Origin: Pilasporangium apinafurcum
Lineage: Eukaryota > Oomycota > Peronosporomycetes > Pythiales > Pythiaceae
NCBI GenBank assembly: GCA_001600495.1
Contig: BCKE01000031.1
Location: 307,481 to 371,480, forward strand
Length of the DNA stretch: 64,000 bases
Direction: 5' to 3'
Numbering within the stretch: position 1 is the stretch's first letter; each line of letters opens with the position of its first letter. Below, in pieces: positions 1-10,923 of the stretch. The position numbers and the translations under genes are program-made. The notes under the pieces were generated by a model. It was given only the letters and a program-made list of their open reading frames with translations, did no database searches and was not told where the DNA came from.

Positions 1-960
1 AATAGCCAATTGATGGCACGAATTTCTTGTCATATTAATTTGACACAAGGATCTTCCAAGTGCGGTGAATGGATAGACGACATTGCATGGCAAACTTCTT
101 CATGAAGAAGCAACGAGCGGTATCCTGAATATTTACTGCTTATATCATGGCCGAAGCCTGTATGTTATGATCTTTGATGATGATGTTGTTATGCAGCGAT
201 GACATGCGCTGCATCAATACAACTGTTCAACCAGAGACGTTCAGGAACGGAAGACGGAAGTGATGGACTCCGATTTGCAATCACTTAAGTGAATGAGAGT
301 CTCATGAGCTCTATGCCTTTTAAAACAGGAAGCTGCGAAAAGGAACGTCTGGGTAATGACACAAGTGCCATGGAACGGTATCTGAGAAAGATAGAAAACG
401 AAGCTTGTGGATTCATTATTCCATGATGGAACAGAGCAGAGATCATGAGTGAACGATATAGTGCGTTATAAATCAAGAAACCAGGGGATTGACCATCGCA
501 TGCGCGTAGATTTCGCAGCTATGGGCGATCTGATCTACTCTAAGATGCCACTTGCTGATTATTTCCGTTAAATTGGTCGTGTTGAACCCTACAACATAAA
601 TCGATCGAAATCTTCGATCGAATAAGAACTTGCCAACTGCGTTTCTCAACGAAATGATCAACGAGAGGGATTGCATATCAATGAATGTGACTCATCAAGA
701 CCACGAGGGCGAAAGAATGTATCCACATAATTGATCATTTTGATGACAACTCTCGTTGGTCAATCCAGCGGACGACAATAAAAAGATACAAGGCAACTTG
801 ATGGGTTCGCATGACTTTGCTGAAGAGGGCATGAAAGCGCGCCAGGAGGGTCGTTCGTCTCACCTCCTCAACATGGACGTTGCTGAACTCTGCTCATTTG
901 CGAATTCGCGCTCAACTATCTACGTTCCATTTGAAGGTTTTTACTCCAACTGCTTCAAGC
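1..960. other. Left-edge stretch without a recognised gene
   Basis: Only short frames with many stops are seen on both strands, and none has a recognisable protein motif. A frame open from 880 runs into the protease gene, but its extra 27 residues precede a clean signal peptide and look like 5' UTR. The last 100-200 bases presumably carry the protease promoter; no specific site could be identified. Confidence 0.5.
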
Positions 961-2049
961 ATGAAGACATCTCTCTTCGCTGTTGTGGCCCTGTCGGCTG
1001 GTGCTCATATTGCTCATGGGTTGATGATCCCAACGGCGCAGCTTTCCCGCTTTCTCCAGGAGAAGGATGCGCTGGAGCTCGAACTGATCGCATGGAAGGA
1101 AAGCACGGCGGGACAATACGCCAAACAGCACGGCTATTTCATCCCAAATGACGATCATCATGTTGAAAGTGATGAGACCGCTCTCGACGACCAACTGCGT
1201 CGATTGTTCATGACCAAGCTCCACATTGAGCAAGTGCAAGAAGTGAACCCGAACGCCGTATTCTCCACGGACACGCCGTTCACGCTCATGACTGAAGAGG
1301 AATTTGCCGCGTTTGTGGGCTCCTCTTACCAGCGTGGCGGTGAAATTGTTGACGCGGTCCCTGCGGGCGCTAGCAATTCTACAGACGTTGATGACGCAAG
1401 TGAGAAAGACTGGACCACGTCAGGCTGTGTAGCGCCAGTGAAGGATCAGGGGCAATGCGGCTCGTGCTGGTCATTTGCAGCGGTAGCTGCATTAGAGAGC
1501 GCCTACTGTTTGAAAGGGAATTCACTAACGCTCTTCTCGGAGCAGCAAGTGCTCAGTTGTGACACTTCGTCCTATGGTTGCCAAGGCGGATTCCCAGGCA
1601 ATGGACTCACGTACGTTCAGCAAAATGGCGGCATCTGCCGCGAAGATGACTATGCCTACGTCTCTGGCACGTCGGGTGACAGTGGCCAATGTGAAACAGG
1701 AATGTGCACCATCCAGCCGATCAAGATCCAGCAGGTCGCGAAGGTTCCTGAGTCAGAAAGCGGCCTGGTCACTGCCATCAGTGGTCGTCCCGTGGCTGTC
1801 GGTGTTGCGGCAGGGAATAACACATGGAAACAATACAAAGGCGGTGTGGTGACCACATGCGCGAGCTCGCAATTGGATCATGCTGTGCTGGCGGTGGGCT
1901 ATGGAAAAGATAATGTGCCATTCTTCAAGATCAAGAATTCGTGGGGGGCGACGTGGGGCGAGAATGGTTACATCCGCTTGCAACGTGGTAAAGGTGGTGC
2001 GGGGACGTGCGGCATCATTGGTCCCAAATCCGTTTATCCAGTGCTTTAA
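961..2049 (+). CDS. Secreted papain-family (C1A) cysteine protease
   Basis: Single-exon gene for about 362 residues. The ATG at 961 is preferred over the in-frame one at 880 because it opens directly onto a signal peptide (MKTSLFAVVALSAGAHIAHG). Residues 20-130 form an I29-like propeptide, followed by the mature C1A domain. The catalytic centre is visible: QGQCGSCWSFAA with Cys169, LDHAVLAVGYG with His307 and KNSWG with Asn326, plus paired cysteines for disulphides. It should be made as a zymogen, secreted and activated by loss of the propeptide, and would then cut peptides in acidic or extracellular settings. Such proteases are numerous in oomycetes and are often expressed on infection. Family assignment is firm; substrate and role are inferred. 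Confidence 0.95.
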   Translation: MKTSLFAVVALSAGAHIAHGLMIPTAQLSRFLQEKDALELELIAWKESTAGQYAKQHGYFIPNDDHHVESDETALDDQLRRLFMTKLHIEQVQEVNPNAVFSTDTPFTLMTEEEFAAFVGSSYQRGGEIVDAVPAGASNSTDVDDASEKDWTTSGCVAPVKDQGQCGSCWSFAAVAALESAYCLKGNSLTLFSEQQVLSCDTSSYGCQGGFPGNGLTYVQQNGGICREDDYAYVSGTSGDSGQCETGMCTIQPIKIQQVAKVPESESGLVTAISGRPVAVGVAAGNNTWKQYKGGVVTTCASSQLDHAVLAVGYGKDNVPFFKIKNSWGATWGENGYIRLQRGKGGAGTCGIIGPKSVYPVL

Positions 2050-2721
2050 AGATTCCTTTTGGCTCGAGAGAATGGAGGAGAGATTTGGGAACACACATAA
2101 AAAAGAAAAAAAGAAGATAGAAGCACACCCGACGTATCTATCCTATAGGAACAAATCGATCAAAAATAGCGATGATAAACAAACAGTATAGTTTCGCGGT
2201 GATGGCTTCCCTCAAATCTCTCCCTGTTTCATATGCTACTACATCTACACCGTTAAAATAGGTACATTTCGAGTGTCTTCTTTCAGCGTTTTCATGGTTG
2301 CTGACTGTAGTTAACGCTGATAAATGTCATTAATGTTTATGAGAAGTCTTCCTTCTTACACTAAGTCTGTTTAATTGCTTGCATCCAAAGGATCAAGGCG
2401 CAAACATGAAATGTAGCCATCTCTGGGGACTATCTAATAGGATAGGTGCATTCGACTATGATGCCAAGTGACTAGTTAATTGACGTGAAGTTCACCATGA
2501 AAAAAGGATTTGTCACCGAGTTCTCATTGTAAGACATCGTCATACACTTGAGCAAATACCCTGCATTAGCTTGATTCCATTGGAAATCTTCGATATGAAT
2601 AGCAAATCCCATTTACTTTCAATTAATTTTTTCTTATTATGTATTTGCTCTATATTGCTCATTGATTGGTTTTTCGGGGTAACATTTACCCATATACGTA
2701 AGTTCTACCGATCGTAGATAA
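2050..2721. other. Intergenic, AT-rich
   Basis: Convergent 3' flanks of the cysteine protease and the first SDR gene. There is A-rich sequence just past the protease stop (around 2098-2120), and nothing resembling a gene, RNA or repeat was recognised. Confidence 0.5.
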
Positions 2722-3588
2722 TCATTGCAGATCATCATAGTCCGTTGTGGAAATCAAATCCTTCCACTCGTCGAAGTCCTTCTTGTCCTGTTCCAAAACG
2801 TTGCCCACATACATAGCGGCATCTTTCCCAAATGGCAATCGTGCCGGCAGTTTGCGTCCTTCACCACGTCCAGTTTTCGTGAGCAATTCCACGATCAACT
2901 GTGCACCTTTGACTGGATCACCCTGCTGCTTGCCGTGAAAGGTTTCGACCATCTCGCGAATGAACTTGGTCGCTGGTTCCAGTTCAGGAATTCGCTTCTC
3001 GGCGTGTTTGCAGTTGTTCCCATAGACAGCCGTGCGGAAGTTGCCTGGCTCAATCACGGTCACCTCGATGCCCAAGTGTGCAACTTCTTCACGCAGCGAC
3101 TTGGTCAAACCCGCTAGTGCGAATTTCGAGGCGGCGTAGATGCCCGAATCCGCGAAACCCGTCCAGCCTGCAGCGGATCCGATGTTGGCAATGACGCCCG
3201 ATTTCTGCTCGCGCATGTACGGCAGGAACGCTCGCAATACCGCCAATACACCAAAGACGTTGGTGTTAAATTGCGCCAGCACTTCTTCGGCACTGCATTC
3301 TTCAATGGCGCCTTCGAGCAAATAGCCAGCGTTGTTGACGAGGATATCGACGCGGCCGAATTGTTGCACTGCATCTGCAGCAACCTGCGCGATGATTTCT
3401 TCGTTGGACGTCACATCGAGAGACATGATCGCAGCGCCTTTGGCCTTGAGGTCTTCGATCGCTTCGAGACGACGCGCAGTTGCGATGACGTGGTCGCCAC
3501 GTGCGAGCGCCGCAAGCGTCAATTCACGCCCGAAGCCAGTGGAACAGCCAGTGATGAACCAGACCTTGGGGGTAGTGGAGGCAGCCAT
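2722..3588 (-). CDS. Classical short-chain dehydrogenase (SDR copy 1)
   Basis: Intron-less, 288 residues from the ATG at 3588. An upstream in-frame ATG would add a 36-residue low-complexity leader not shared by the other copies. The Rossmann cofactor motif is TGCSTGFGRE near the N terminus, with NNAG, an active-site Ser in IGSAAGW, and the YAASK form of YxxxK. The R in ATARR after the second strand suggests NADP(H) preference. The profile resembles 17-beta-HSD-like SDRs, which act on steroids, retinoids or other alcohols and ketones; the real substrate is unknown. It ends with the STTDYDDL tail shared by all copies here and lies about 5.6 kb from its nearest paralogue. Confidence 0.93.
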   Translation of the reverse strand: MAASTTPKVWFITGCSTGFGRELTLAALARGDHVIATARRLEAIEDLKAKGAAIMSLDVTSNEEIIAQVAADAVQQFGRVDILVNNAGYLLEGAIEECSAEEVLAQFNTNVFGVLAVLRAFLPYMREQKSGVIANIGSAAGWTGFADSGIYAASKFALAGLTKSLREEVAHLGIEVTVIEPGNFRTAVYGNNCKHAEKRIPELEPATKFIREMVETFHGKQQGDPVKGAQLIVELLTKTGRGEGRKLPARLPFGKDAAMYVGNVLEQDKKDFDEWKDLISTTDYDDLQ

Positions 3589-4876
3589 AGTAGACAGAGT
3601 GAGTAGGTTGATCGATGAAAGTTTGCAACTGAGCGTGGTTGACCACGTGGTTGACCGCGTGGTAGCCGCCAACGAGAGGGAGGAGGATATGATCACGAGG
3701 ATCCCATGAGTCCCACTATTGAAACACTACACACTATTAGTTGGCGATTGGCTACAGTCTATTCTTAAATTGCATAAGACGAGAGACGGGTTATAAGTGT
3801 CGCATCTTATAAACGATCCCACGATCCCATAATTGAGACCGTCAGGTTGTTGTGATATGATGCAATCATAGCCTCACCATCGCTGGTTGGATTCGTTGAA
3901 GAACAACGAATAGAGATGACTTCAAATAGCAAGTACCCATGCAGTAGTGCATATATGCTGTAAGCGTACCTATGACGCTCTTGTTCTCCCTCAAGTATGC
4001 AGTATCGGCTCATTGGATACAGAGCCACAAGAAATGTGGACAGAGGTCGTCAAGTTGACGATCGGGAGAAAGATTCCCACCATTCACAAAGAAAGGTCAC
4101 TCCAAAGATGCTTTTCATGTACAGTGGGGCGTATCAGAGGCAGAACTAACTGGCTCAGCAAGAGCAATTTGGAAACACCAATTTGTTTCATTTACATTGT
4201 TCTCAAATAGGTTTTGTGTGGCTAGCCTACTTCGACTCGAATCGCAATCGCACCGCTCATCTCAAGGTGTGCTTGCATTCTAATCTGTTAGCAATTTCAA
4301 TGGTATGTAAGGAAGGGATCAGCAAAGTGGAATGAAAGAGTAATGGATATTCTGAATTTATGCATCAACCTATGTGCAATGGTGGAACTTTATGGCCTGT
4401 GAACAGGTTTTCAGTCAGTGTTGTATCCAATTAAACTATGGGCGGTTCGCTTATTAGTGGCGATGTCGTCGATACTGCATTCGGACGCTTTACCTGTCGA
4501 CATTGGGATGGTCGTGAAGTGGCTATAGCCGTGGAAGCAAACTACCACATGACCAAGTGCATAAAATAGAAAAGAAGCTCCAACTTAATGCATTTTATCA
4601 TCTTCGTGAGGATGCTCTTACGACCATTTTGTGCGGGCTTATCGCACTGCCATTTATGTTCAGGCTACTTAAAATCTGTTTTTACCCAATCGATTCAATG
4701 AGATCATGATTTTTCACCAATAGTAGGACGAATTGGAAGATATCTTCAAAGGTCACCGCGATCTTTCAGCTTGTGTCCTCATCGCCAACAGCCATCTTCT
4801 AATCGGTCGCATGCACAAACGCTAAATAGCCAGATTCTAAGCACCTCCAAGAACTCGAGCTCTGATGGTGTTGGGC
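3589..4876. other. Divergent intergenic region between SDR1 and the MLO-like gene
   Basis: Both flanking genes are transcribed outward, so promoters for both should lie here. Small frames occur, including a 43-codon frame at 4438-4569, but none has recognisable motifs or plausible splice partners. No repeat was recognised. Confidence 0.45.
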
Positions 4877-7331
4877 ATGCCAAACAACCGACAATGGACT
4901 CGTCGATTACTCTACCTGCTCTGGATGTGTGTTTTCCTCTGGTCACTCTCTATAGCTCAAGGTAATCAATGAAGTCTCACATCTACATGGCATTGCTCTA
5001 TTAACCTACTTTTAAATTGCGATGTAGAAACACATAAAAAAGAAGAGAGCGAAGAAGAAGAAAACGGTGAAACAGAGGAGGAGGAGTCAGGCAATGATGC
5101 AGCAGTAGCAGTGGTCACCATCACGGTTCTCATCATAATCTCTATTCTCTTTGAAATGGTTCGTATTTGTCCCATTTTCCTATTGCAACAGTGAGGAAAT
5201 GACCATTAAGTTTTTATATGCTGGTACTGCTCTATCATAGTTCACTGAGTTGCTGCGCGAAACAACAGACGAAATGAATATGCCGTTCGTCAACACCATC
5301 TTCAGCGAACTGACGACTTTGGGGTTCATTGGTCTCTTGCTTTTTGTCATCACGAAACTTGAAGTGCTCCCAAGAATGTCGCTCGCGTACTTGGGCGAGC
5401 GAGAGAAACTACAGGAAACTATTGAGGAGCTGCACATGGGACTTTTCCTCTTTATCGTCATCTTCCTCGTGCTCTGTTGTGGATTGCTGCGACTTGGTAT
5501 GCTCGTACAAAATGAATGGCGCGAGTTCGAACGAAGCTCCAGCGATATTCCTTCGCTTGTGTCCGAGTATGTACTGGCAACAGAACCTCCAAAAACCTGG
5601 CGAGAGAAACTGTCATTCTCTCGTATCAATGCAGCCAAGAAGGCGCATCGTGAGATGACCTACATCGCCTTACGCCGCCGGTTTCTGGACTACCGATCGA
5701 ACCACCCAGACCCTCAGCGGGCACTGAAACTCGCCAAGGAATTCCAACGGGATCCCAATCTGCGGTTCCCATTCAACGAGTACTTGTCTATCATTTCTGG
5801 CGAGGTAATGGCTAGGCTCATCGCCATTGATTTGCCTACTTGGATCGCCTTGGAAGTTTTTCTTGTATCAATGCTCGTGATTTGCTCGCAAGTGAGTGTC
5901 GAGGCCGAGATCTGGATATTACTGTTCAGTGGGTTTATTCTCATCGCCATGAATCAATTTGTCCTCTATCGGGTCCGCCGCATGCGTCGCTTGCTGACAC
6001 CACCGCGACTGATGAAAGACGCCGAGCGATTGCGCCGCAAGAATGAATGGCGTGCGCGGCAGCATCTCGATCTCTACGAACTCAATGAGAAGAGTTGGAT
6101 CTTGGAAAGCGCCGAAACCAGTGAAGACGATTTCACACCGCCTTATATAGACTTGCTGCCTAATGGTGGACTGCATATGACCGAGGAAGAACTTTGTACA
6201 CAACAAAAGATGCTACTTCTCGGTAGTGCCAATGGGGTTTTGGTGGCGCTGTTTTCTACACGTTTGGTGTTTTTACTTACCGCCATGCACCTTTCGATCT
6301 TCTTCATGCGCACGCTAAAACAAATCGCGACAGTCTATACCAATTGGTTTGGAATTTTGGTACTTTATGTGCTTTTTCTGATGCCATGCATTGTTGTAAC
6401 GAACATGTCGGTCAAAATCGCACGTGATGGGTTGTACGCGTTCAATGTTGAGCACATGAAAGTCTCTCGCATCGTTGCGAAGGTCATGCGCATAATCAAG
6501 GCGCGACAAACCTTACGTACACTGCGGTTCGTAGCAGAAATGAAGATTTACCTTAAGGCGAACCTCAGACGTCAAAGCCAAAAGGTGCTGCCGATCACAG
6601 CATCACTCCACGAATCATCGGCCAAGTACTCGGCGTTGGTTGTACAGAAGACTGGTTCCCCTTCTAGTCCACGTGGACGATCACTATTTTCACCTACCAA
6701 ACGGGGGTCTACGACTAGTGCTACTACTACTACTACTACTACTACTACTGCTGCTGCTGCTGGTGGTGGTGGTATTAGTCACCCTGTAATCCAGCCTGCC
6801 TCTATTCCGACTTCTCCTCCGTTATCACCACTGGCGGCATATGTTTCCCCACGTGAGAAGCGCGGAGATGCCTACAGGCTCGAGATGGAGCGTCGAGAGA
6901 TCAACACCATCTTCTGCTTGTTCGACGTGGATGCATCGGGGTCTGTGTCGAGAGAAGAGATGGCTAATTTACTACTGGCGATCACACATGATTTGGACGA
7001 GGAACAGCTCAATATTTTGATGAGGGATTTGATCGGTGACGATGAAAGCCAGGATGAGATCACATTCGAAGCCTTTTACAACTGGTGCCACCAACATATT
7101 CAGGAGAGTTCACACTCGAAAGAGGAACTCATTGAAGAAATTTTCAAGATGGTTGACGCCGATGACAGTGGGTACATCACGGTTGACGAGTTTATCGCCA
7201 TGTTTAAGACATTAGGCCAGTCACTCGATCATGACGACGTGAGAGAACTAGTTTATCAGATGGACCGCAACAACGATGGCAAGATTGACTTGGAAGAATT
7301 TAGCAAGATGTTGCAGAAACATGAAGTGTAG
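4877..7331 (+). CDS. MLO-family seven-helix membrane protein with C-terminal EF-hands
   Basis: Three exons by my reading: 4877-4961, 5028-5158 and 5241-7331, joined in frame to 768 residues. Exon 1 encodes a signal peptide (LLYLLWMCVFLWSLSIAQ). Seven hydrophobic helices follow at roughly residues 53-72, 92-111, 140-160, 265-288, 296-315, 404-425 and 442-462. MLO-like signatures include SELTTLGFIGLLLF after helix 1 and, before helix 4, YIALRRRFL with FPFNEYLSIIS. Next comes a cytosolic linker with Thr, Ala and Gly runs. The tail (residues ~630-760) has EF-hands: DVDASGSVSREE, a weak second loop, DADDSGYITVDE and DRNNDGKIDLEE. MLO proteins are Ca2+-linked and usually bind calmodulin; here a calmodulin-like module seems built in. 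Function is inferred. Confidence 0.8.
6720..6772 (+). repeat. In-frame trinucleotide repeats (ACT, GCT, GGT)
   Basis: Three neighbouring triplet runs inside the MLO/EF-hand coding region encode consecutive Thr, Ala and Gly runs. They sit in the linker between the last membrane helix and the EF-hands, so length changes would alter spacing without breaking the frame. Confidence 0.95.
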
Positions 7332-7765
7332 CCATCTGAAAATGAGCTTGGCTGTGTGAACCATCTCAAGATAAAGTCAAGAGACCATGCAGCGAGTAGC
7401 CATCACTCATACATCATCAATCAACTATATTCATCATCATCTTCGATTCATTTTATTAAATATTGCACTCCAGACGTAAGATCGAGCTAGTTGTATCAAA
7501 TATAGCTGGTGGAGAATCAAAACGTTCAACTTTGCCCCAGTAGAATGATTGACCACTTGATGGATGGGGCGATGAAGAAACGGAAGAAAAAGTACAAAGA
7601 ATGATCTGTACCCAAGAATATGTTTCTCGTTTTGCTGGTTTTCTCCATCATTGCTTGGTTAACGGAGTTCATTTATGTCATCAGAGATTCGTTCACTTTC
7701 TAAAGTCGGTGCTCGCAAGCACATCCAGTCGTTAGCTGTGGAAGTCCAAGACGATCAGGGGAAAA
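7332..7765. other. Intergenic between the MLO-like gene and the trypsin-like gene
   Basis: AT-rich sequence with no gene-like frame. It should hold the 3' end of the MLO-like gene and the promoter of the downstream protease gene on the same strand. No specific element was recognised. Confidence 0.45.
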
Positions 7766-9094
7766 ATGAGGAGCTATATTATCGTGTTCGCATTGCTGAT
7801 CCAGCTGCAACTTTATCTCGTCCAGGGAAACCCCGCAGCCCAAACGATGAAGCAACTAACGCTACATTTTGGAGCGGGCTGTTCGTTCTCCGATTATGGT
7901 TCGCTAAAGGCCGACGTGAGCGGCACATTTTATCGGCTACAGTACAATGCTGGACTGGGCAAAGGGGTCTATGTGCTAAATTTCACGTACTTTTCTCTCC
8001 CCAACGATGATTTTGTGGTACTTCGAGCTTCAGACGTGAAGAAGAGCTCGTCGAAAGCCATCATCCTCTCCGGAAGCAATTCGACTGGTGCGTTTTACTC
8101 TACAGGCTTGGTTGGAGAGGAATTCGTCTTGGAACTGTACAAGAAAACCAAAGCATCGACTGGGTTAGTATCTTCATCGTCGAGTTGCTACGGGTTTGAA
8201 GTGAATGGACTGTTATTTACAACCGAAGCACTCGCTGAAGCAGCTGAGGTCAATAAATTGGCTATTGGATTAGCTTCTGTTTCCGACAAGAAGGCGATCT
8301 CCACTATAACGACAACTAACCAAACCGAGAATGACGATAAGAAAACCTTTGATGAAAGTTTGTGTGGTACTGATGAATCACAAGAAGCCATTTGTGTAGA
8401 GAGTATGATCGACGAAGAAGGCAGAGTCATGTTCGACAAATCTCAGGCCGTCGCTCGACTCGTGATCGGCAGAGATAATAATATGAACGTCGCCTACTGC
8501 ACAGGCTTCCTCTTGGGATGCGAGGGCCATTTGATCACGAACCAGCACTGCATTCGTAATTGGCTCGATGCTGTGAACACGCAGGTTGAATTCCTCGCTC
8601 AAGCCCAGGCATGCAGTAGCGATTGGTCCTGTCAAGCGAGAGGTGCATGTCCTGGCCCTGTCAAGTCGAGTTCGCCCACATTAGTAGCTGTGTCAACAGA
8701 ATTGGACTATGCATTGGTCAAACTATCGAATGCCGAAGAAATCATATCACAGGTGGGTGGGTATCTACAGCTGAGAAGCAGTGGACCGCAACTACAGGAA
8801 GAAATTTACATCCCGCAGTATCCACTCGGCTGGGGCAAGCGCATCGCCTGGACAAATAACGGCCAGCCTGGACGAATTGAGTCTCTCACGGCCAGTGAAT
8901 GTGGCGGCAGTGACGCCGGATACTATGTTGACACGCAAGAAGGTTCGTCAGGGTCACCAGTGATCGCCAGATCGGATAATTTTGTCGTGGCGCTGCATCA
9001 TTGTGGCGGGTGTTTAAACGGCGGCATTCAATCGCAGCGGTTGATCGCCGATTTGACTTCGAAAGGCGTGCTTCCGCGCTGTGCCACAGCATAG
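7766..9094 (+). CDS. Secreted trypsin-like serine protease with N-terminal extra domain
   Basis: Single exon, 442 residues. It starts with a signal peptide (MRSYIIVFALLIQLQLYLVQG). Residues ~25-140 form a beta-rich segment with a cysteine pair, not assigned to a family. The protease domain starts near residue 220 and has the S1 triad in order: His261 in ITNQHC, Asp314 in LDYALVK and Ser395 in GSSGSPV. The GxSGSPV form, rather than GDSGGP, is typical of glutamyl-endopeptidase-like and many microbial S1 enzymes. Paired cysteines in the catalytic part agree with secretion. Likely an extracellular protease; cleavage preference cannot be read with confidence. Confidence 0.88.
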   Translation: MRSYIIVFALLIQLQLYLVQGNPAAQTMKQLTLHFGAGCSFSDYGSLKADVSGTFYRLQYNAGLGKGVYVLNFTYFSLPNDDFVVLRASDVKKSSSKAIILSGSNSTGAFYSTGLVGEEFVLELYKKTKASTGLVSSSSSCYGFEVNGLLFTTEALAEAAEVNKLAIGLASVSDKKAISTITTTNQTENDDKKTFDESLCGTDESQEAICVESMIDEEGRVMFDKSQAVARLVIGRDNNMNVAYCTGFLLGCEGHLITNQHCIRNWLDAVNTQVEFLAQAQACSSDWSCQARGACPGPVKSSSPTLVAVSTELDYALVKLSNAEEIISQVGGYLQLRSSGPQLQEEIYIPQYPLGWGKRIAWTNNGQPGRIESLTASECGGSDAGYYVDTQEGSSGSPVIARSDNFVVALHHCGGCLNGGIQSQRLIADLTSKGVLPRCATA

Positions 9095-9228
9095 AAGAGA
9101 CTCTATTTTGTGTACGTAATTGGATCGCCGACACTAAACTGTCACTTTATTTCTCATTAATCCTGTTCAGTTCCTAATTCTTCACATTTTCATAAAAGGC
9201 TGAAATCATTTCACAGCTTTACCCACAG

Positions 9229-10077
9229 CTAGTCAAAGTCGGTAGTGGAAGCAAGCTCCTTCCACTCGGTCAGATCCTTCAGCTCCTGTTCAATCGCCTC
9301 ACTGACATGTTGGATCGCATCTTTGCCAAGCGGTAGTCTTGCTGGTAATGTTTTGCCCTTACATCGACCAGTTTTTGTGATAGCTTCGACAATAAACTGT
9401 GCAGCTTTTGCTGGATCCCCACGCTGATGCCCATCAATAGCGGTCAGTGCGTCGCGAATTGGCATCGTAACAGGATCAAAGTCCGGGATCGTCTGTTGAA
9501 CATGCAACAATTTGCGTGCGATTGCCGTGCGGAAGTCTCCTGGTTCAATAATGATCACGTCAATGCCAAGATGAGCCACTTCTGCCCGTAAAGATTTTGT
9601 GAGTCCCGCGAGTGCGAATTTCGTGCCACAGTACATGCCAATGTCCACAAATCCCATCCAACCAGCCTGTGAACCCATATTGACAATTACACCCGACCGC
9701 TGCGCACGCATATATGGCAGAATTGCGCGTTGGACTTTTAAGGTCCCGAAGACATTAGTGTTGAATTGTAGCAGCATTTCGGCTTCGCTCAGTTCTTCCA
9801 CTGCACCTTCAAGCAAGAATCCTGCGTTGTTGACGAGAATGTCAATCCGTCCGTATACTTTGACAGCTTCAGCTGCGATGTTGCGCACGGCTTCTTCACT
9901 ACAGGTGACGTCTAATGCCATCGTTACCGCACCTTTAGCCTCGAGATCGGCCATTGTGAACGGATCGCGCGCAGTAGCGATAACTTTGTGACCATGATCG
10001 AGAGCTGCGAGGGTAATTTCGCGACCGAAACCGGACGAGCAGCCAGTAATGAACCACACGGTTGGAGAAGAAGTCAT
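9229..10077 (-). CDS. Classical short-chain dehydrogenase (SDR copy 2)
   Basis: Intron-less, 282 residues starting with MTSSPTVWFITG. Motifs are TGCSSGFGRE for cofactor binding, NNAGFLLEGAVEE, NMGSQAGW with the active-site Ser, and YCGTK as YxxxK. The tail STTDFD is slightly shorter than in the other copies. Similarity to copy 3 extends over the whole length, for example in QRAILPYMRAQRSGVI and GSQAGWMGFVDIGMYC, so the two look like a recent tandem pair about 850 bp apart on the same strand. All catalytic residues are intact, so it is probably active; substrate unknown. Confidence 0.94.
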   Translation of the reverse strand: MTSSPTVWFITGCSSGFGREITLAALDHGHKVIATARDPFTMADLEAKGAVTMALDVTCSEEAVRNIAAEAVKVYGRIDILVNNAGFLLEGAVEELSEAEMLLQFNTNVFGTLKVQRAILPYMRAQRSGVIVNMGSQAGWMGFVDIGMYCGTKFALAGLTKSLRAEVAHLGIDVIIIEPGDFRTAIARKLLHVQQTIPDFDPVTMPIRDALTAIDGHQRGDPAKAAQFIVEAITKTGRCKGKTLPARLPLGKDAIQHVSEAIEQELKDLTEWKELASTTDFD

Positions 10078-10923
10078 TTACACAAGGAGATTTGGACGGA
10101 AGAATATCTCTTTGGTTGTGGATGACAATGTATGTCTTTCAGATTGGGCTGTGAACAGCAAGCGATCGTTCGAGGGTTTGTGTCAAATCTTAGTCGCATG
10201 TACATTAAGCATTTCATTTCAAAGATGATAAGATATGAAGAGATTTCACCAAGGGATATATAAGGATTCTCTATCTTCATGGTACCAAGTACCAAAGGAT
10301 ATAAAACTATATATGCTATAGCCTGTCCCAACAGGCGCGTGGACTCGAATTTATCCATTCCTCAATTTGAATATCATCTTCAACTTCAATGTCGTGGCGC
10401 GTTTGGCAATGGACTAAACACACGAGAGAGGCGCAGCATGTTCTCGGATCAATGATATTGCGTCATTGTACGGGTATTTAGCATCCATTGTCCACGGTTG
10501 GTCAGTCAGTATGACCACTGGTTGAAGAACCTGTAATGATGCTTTCAAGTCGGTATCTGCAGCCCTAAACTTAATGTAGCAAGTTGACAGTGGTTGGATT
10601 TAGCAGGGAATTTGCTGTATGAAGGTGCGTAGAAGCACTGAAAACCATTTGTATGCTGCGATCGTCTTTACTTTTAATAGCGACATGTAAATGATACATT
10701 ATCGCGAATAGGCTAGAACGGATGATAATTCAGCCGATAATATCAAATGATATACCTGAAGAGCTTCGCTATGTAAAGGTAGTCACAAGACATTTATGTG
10801 TAAAGCAATCTCTTGAGGCATCAAAATATCTGCTCATTTTATTAACAGTGACTATGTTATCGTTGTTCACGCTTTTAAAGATGACAGCCTTGGATTGCAC
10901 GCATTAGAACCATTTTAATCCAT
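10078..10923. other. Intergenic between SDR copies 2 and 3
   Basis: AT-rich sequence with no gene-like frame or motif. Copies 2 and 3 are both on the minus strand, so this is the upstream region of copy 2 and the 3' flank of copy 3. No leftover SDR fragment was recognised here. Confidence 0.45.

Noticed and set aside
285-676. Two minus-strand frames near the left edge
   Set aside because: No motifs, no consistent exon structure.
880-960. Upstream in-frame start for the cysteine protease
   Set aside because: It would bury the clear signal peptide behind 27 polar residues; the ATG at 961 is the better start.
4438-4569. 43-codon plus-strand frame starting MGGSLISGDVV
   Set aside because: No known motif, no splice partner found, and lengths like this are expected by chance.
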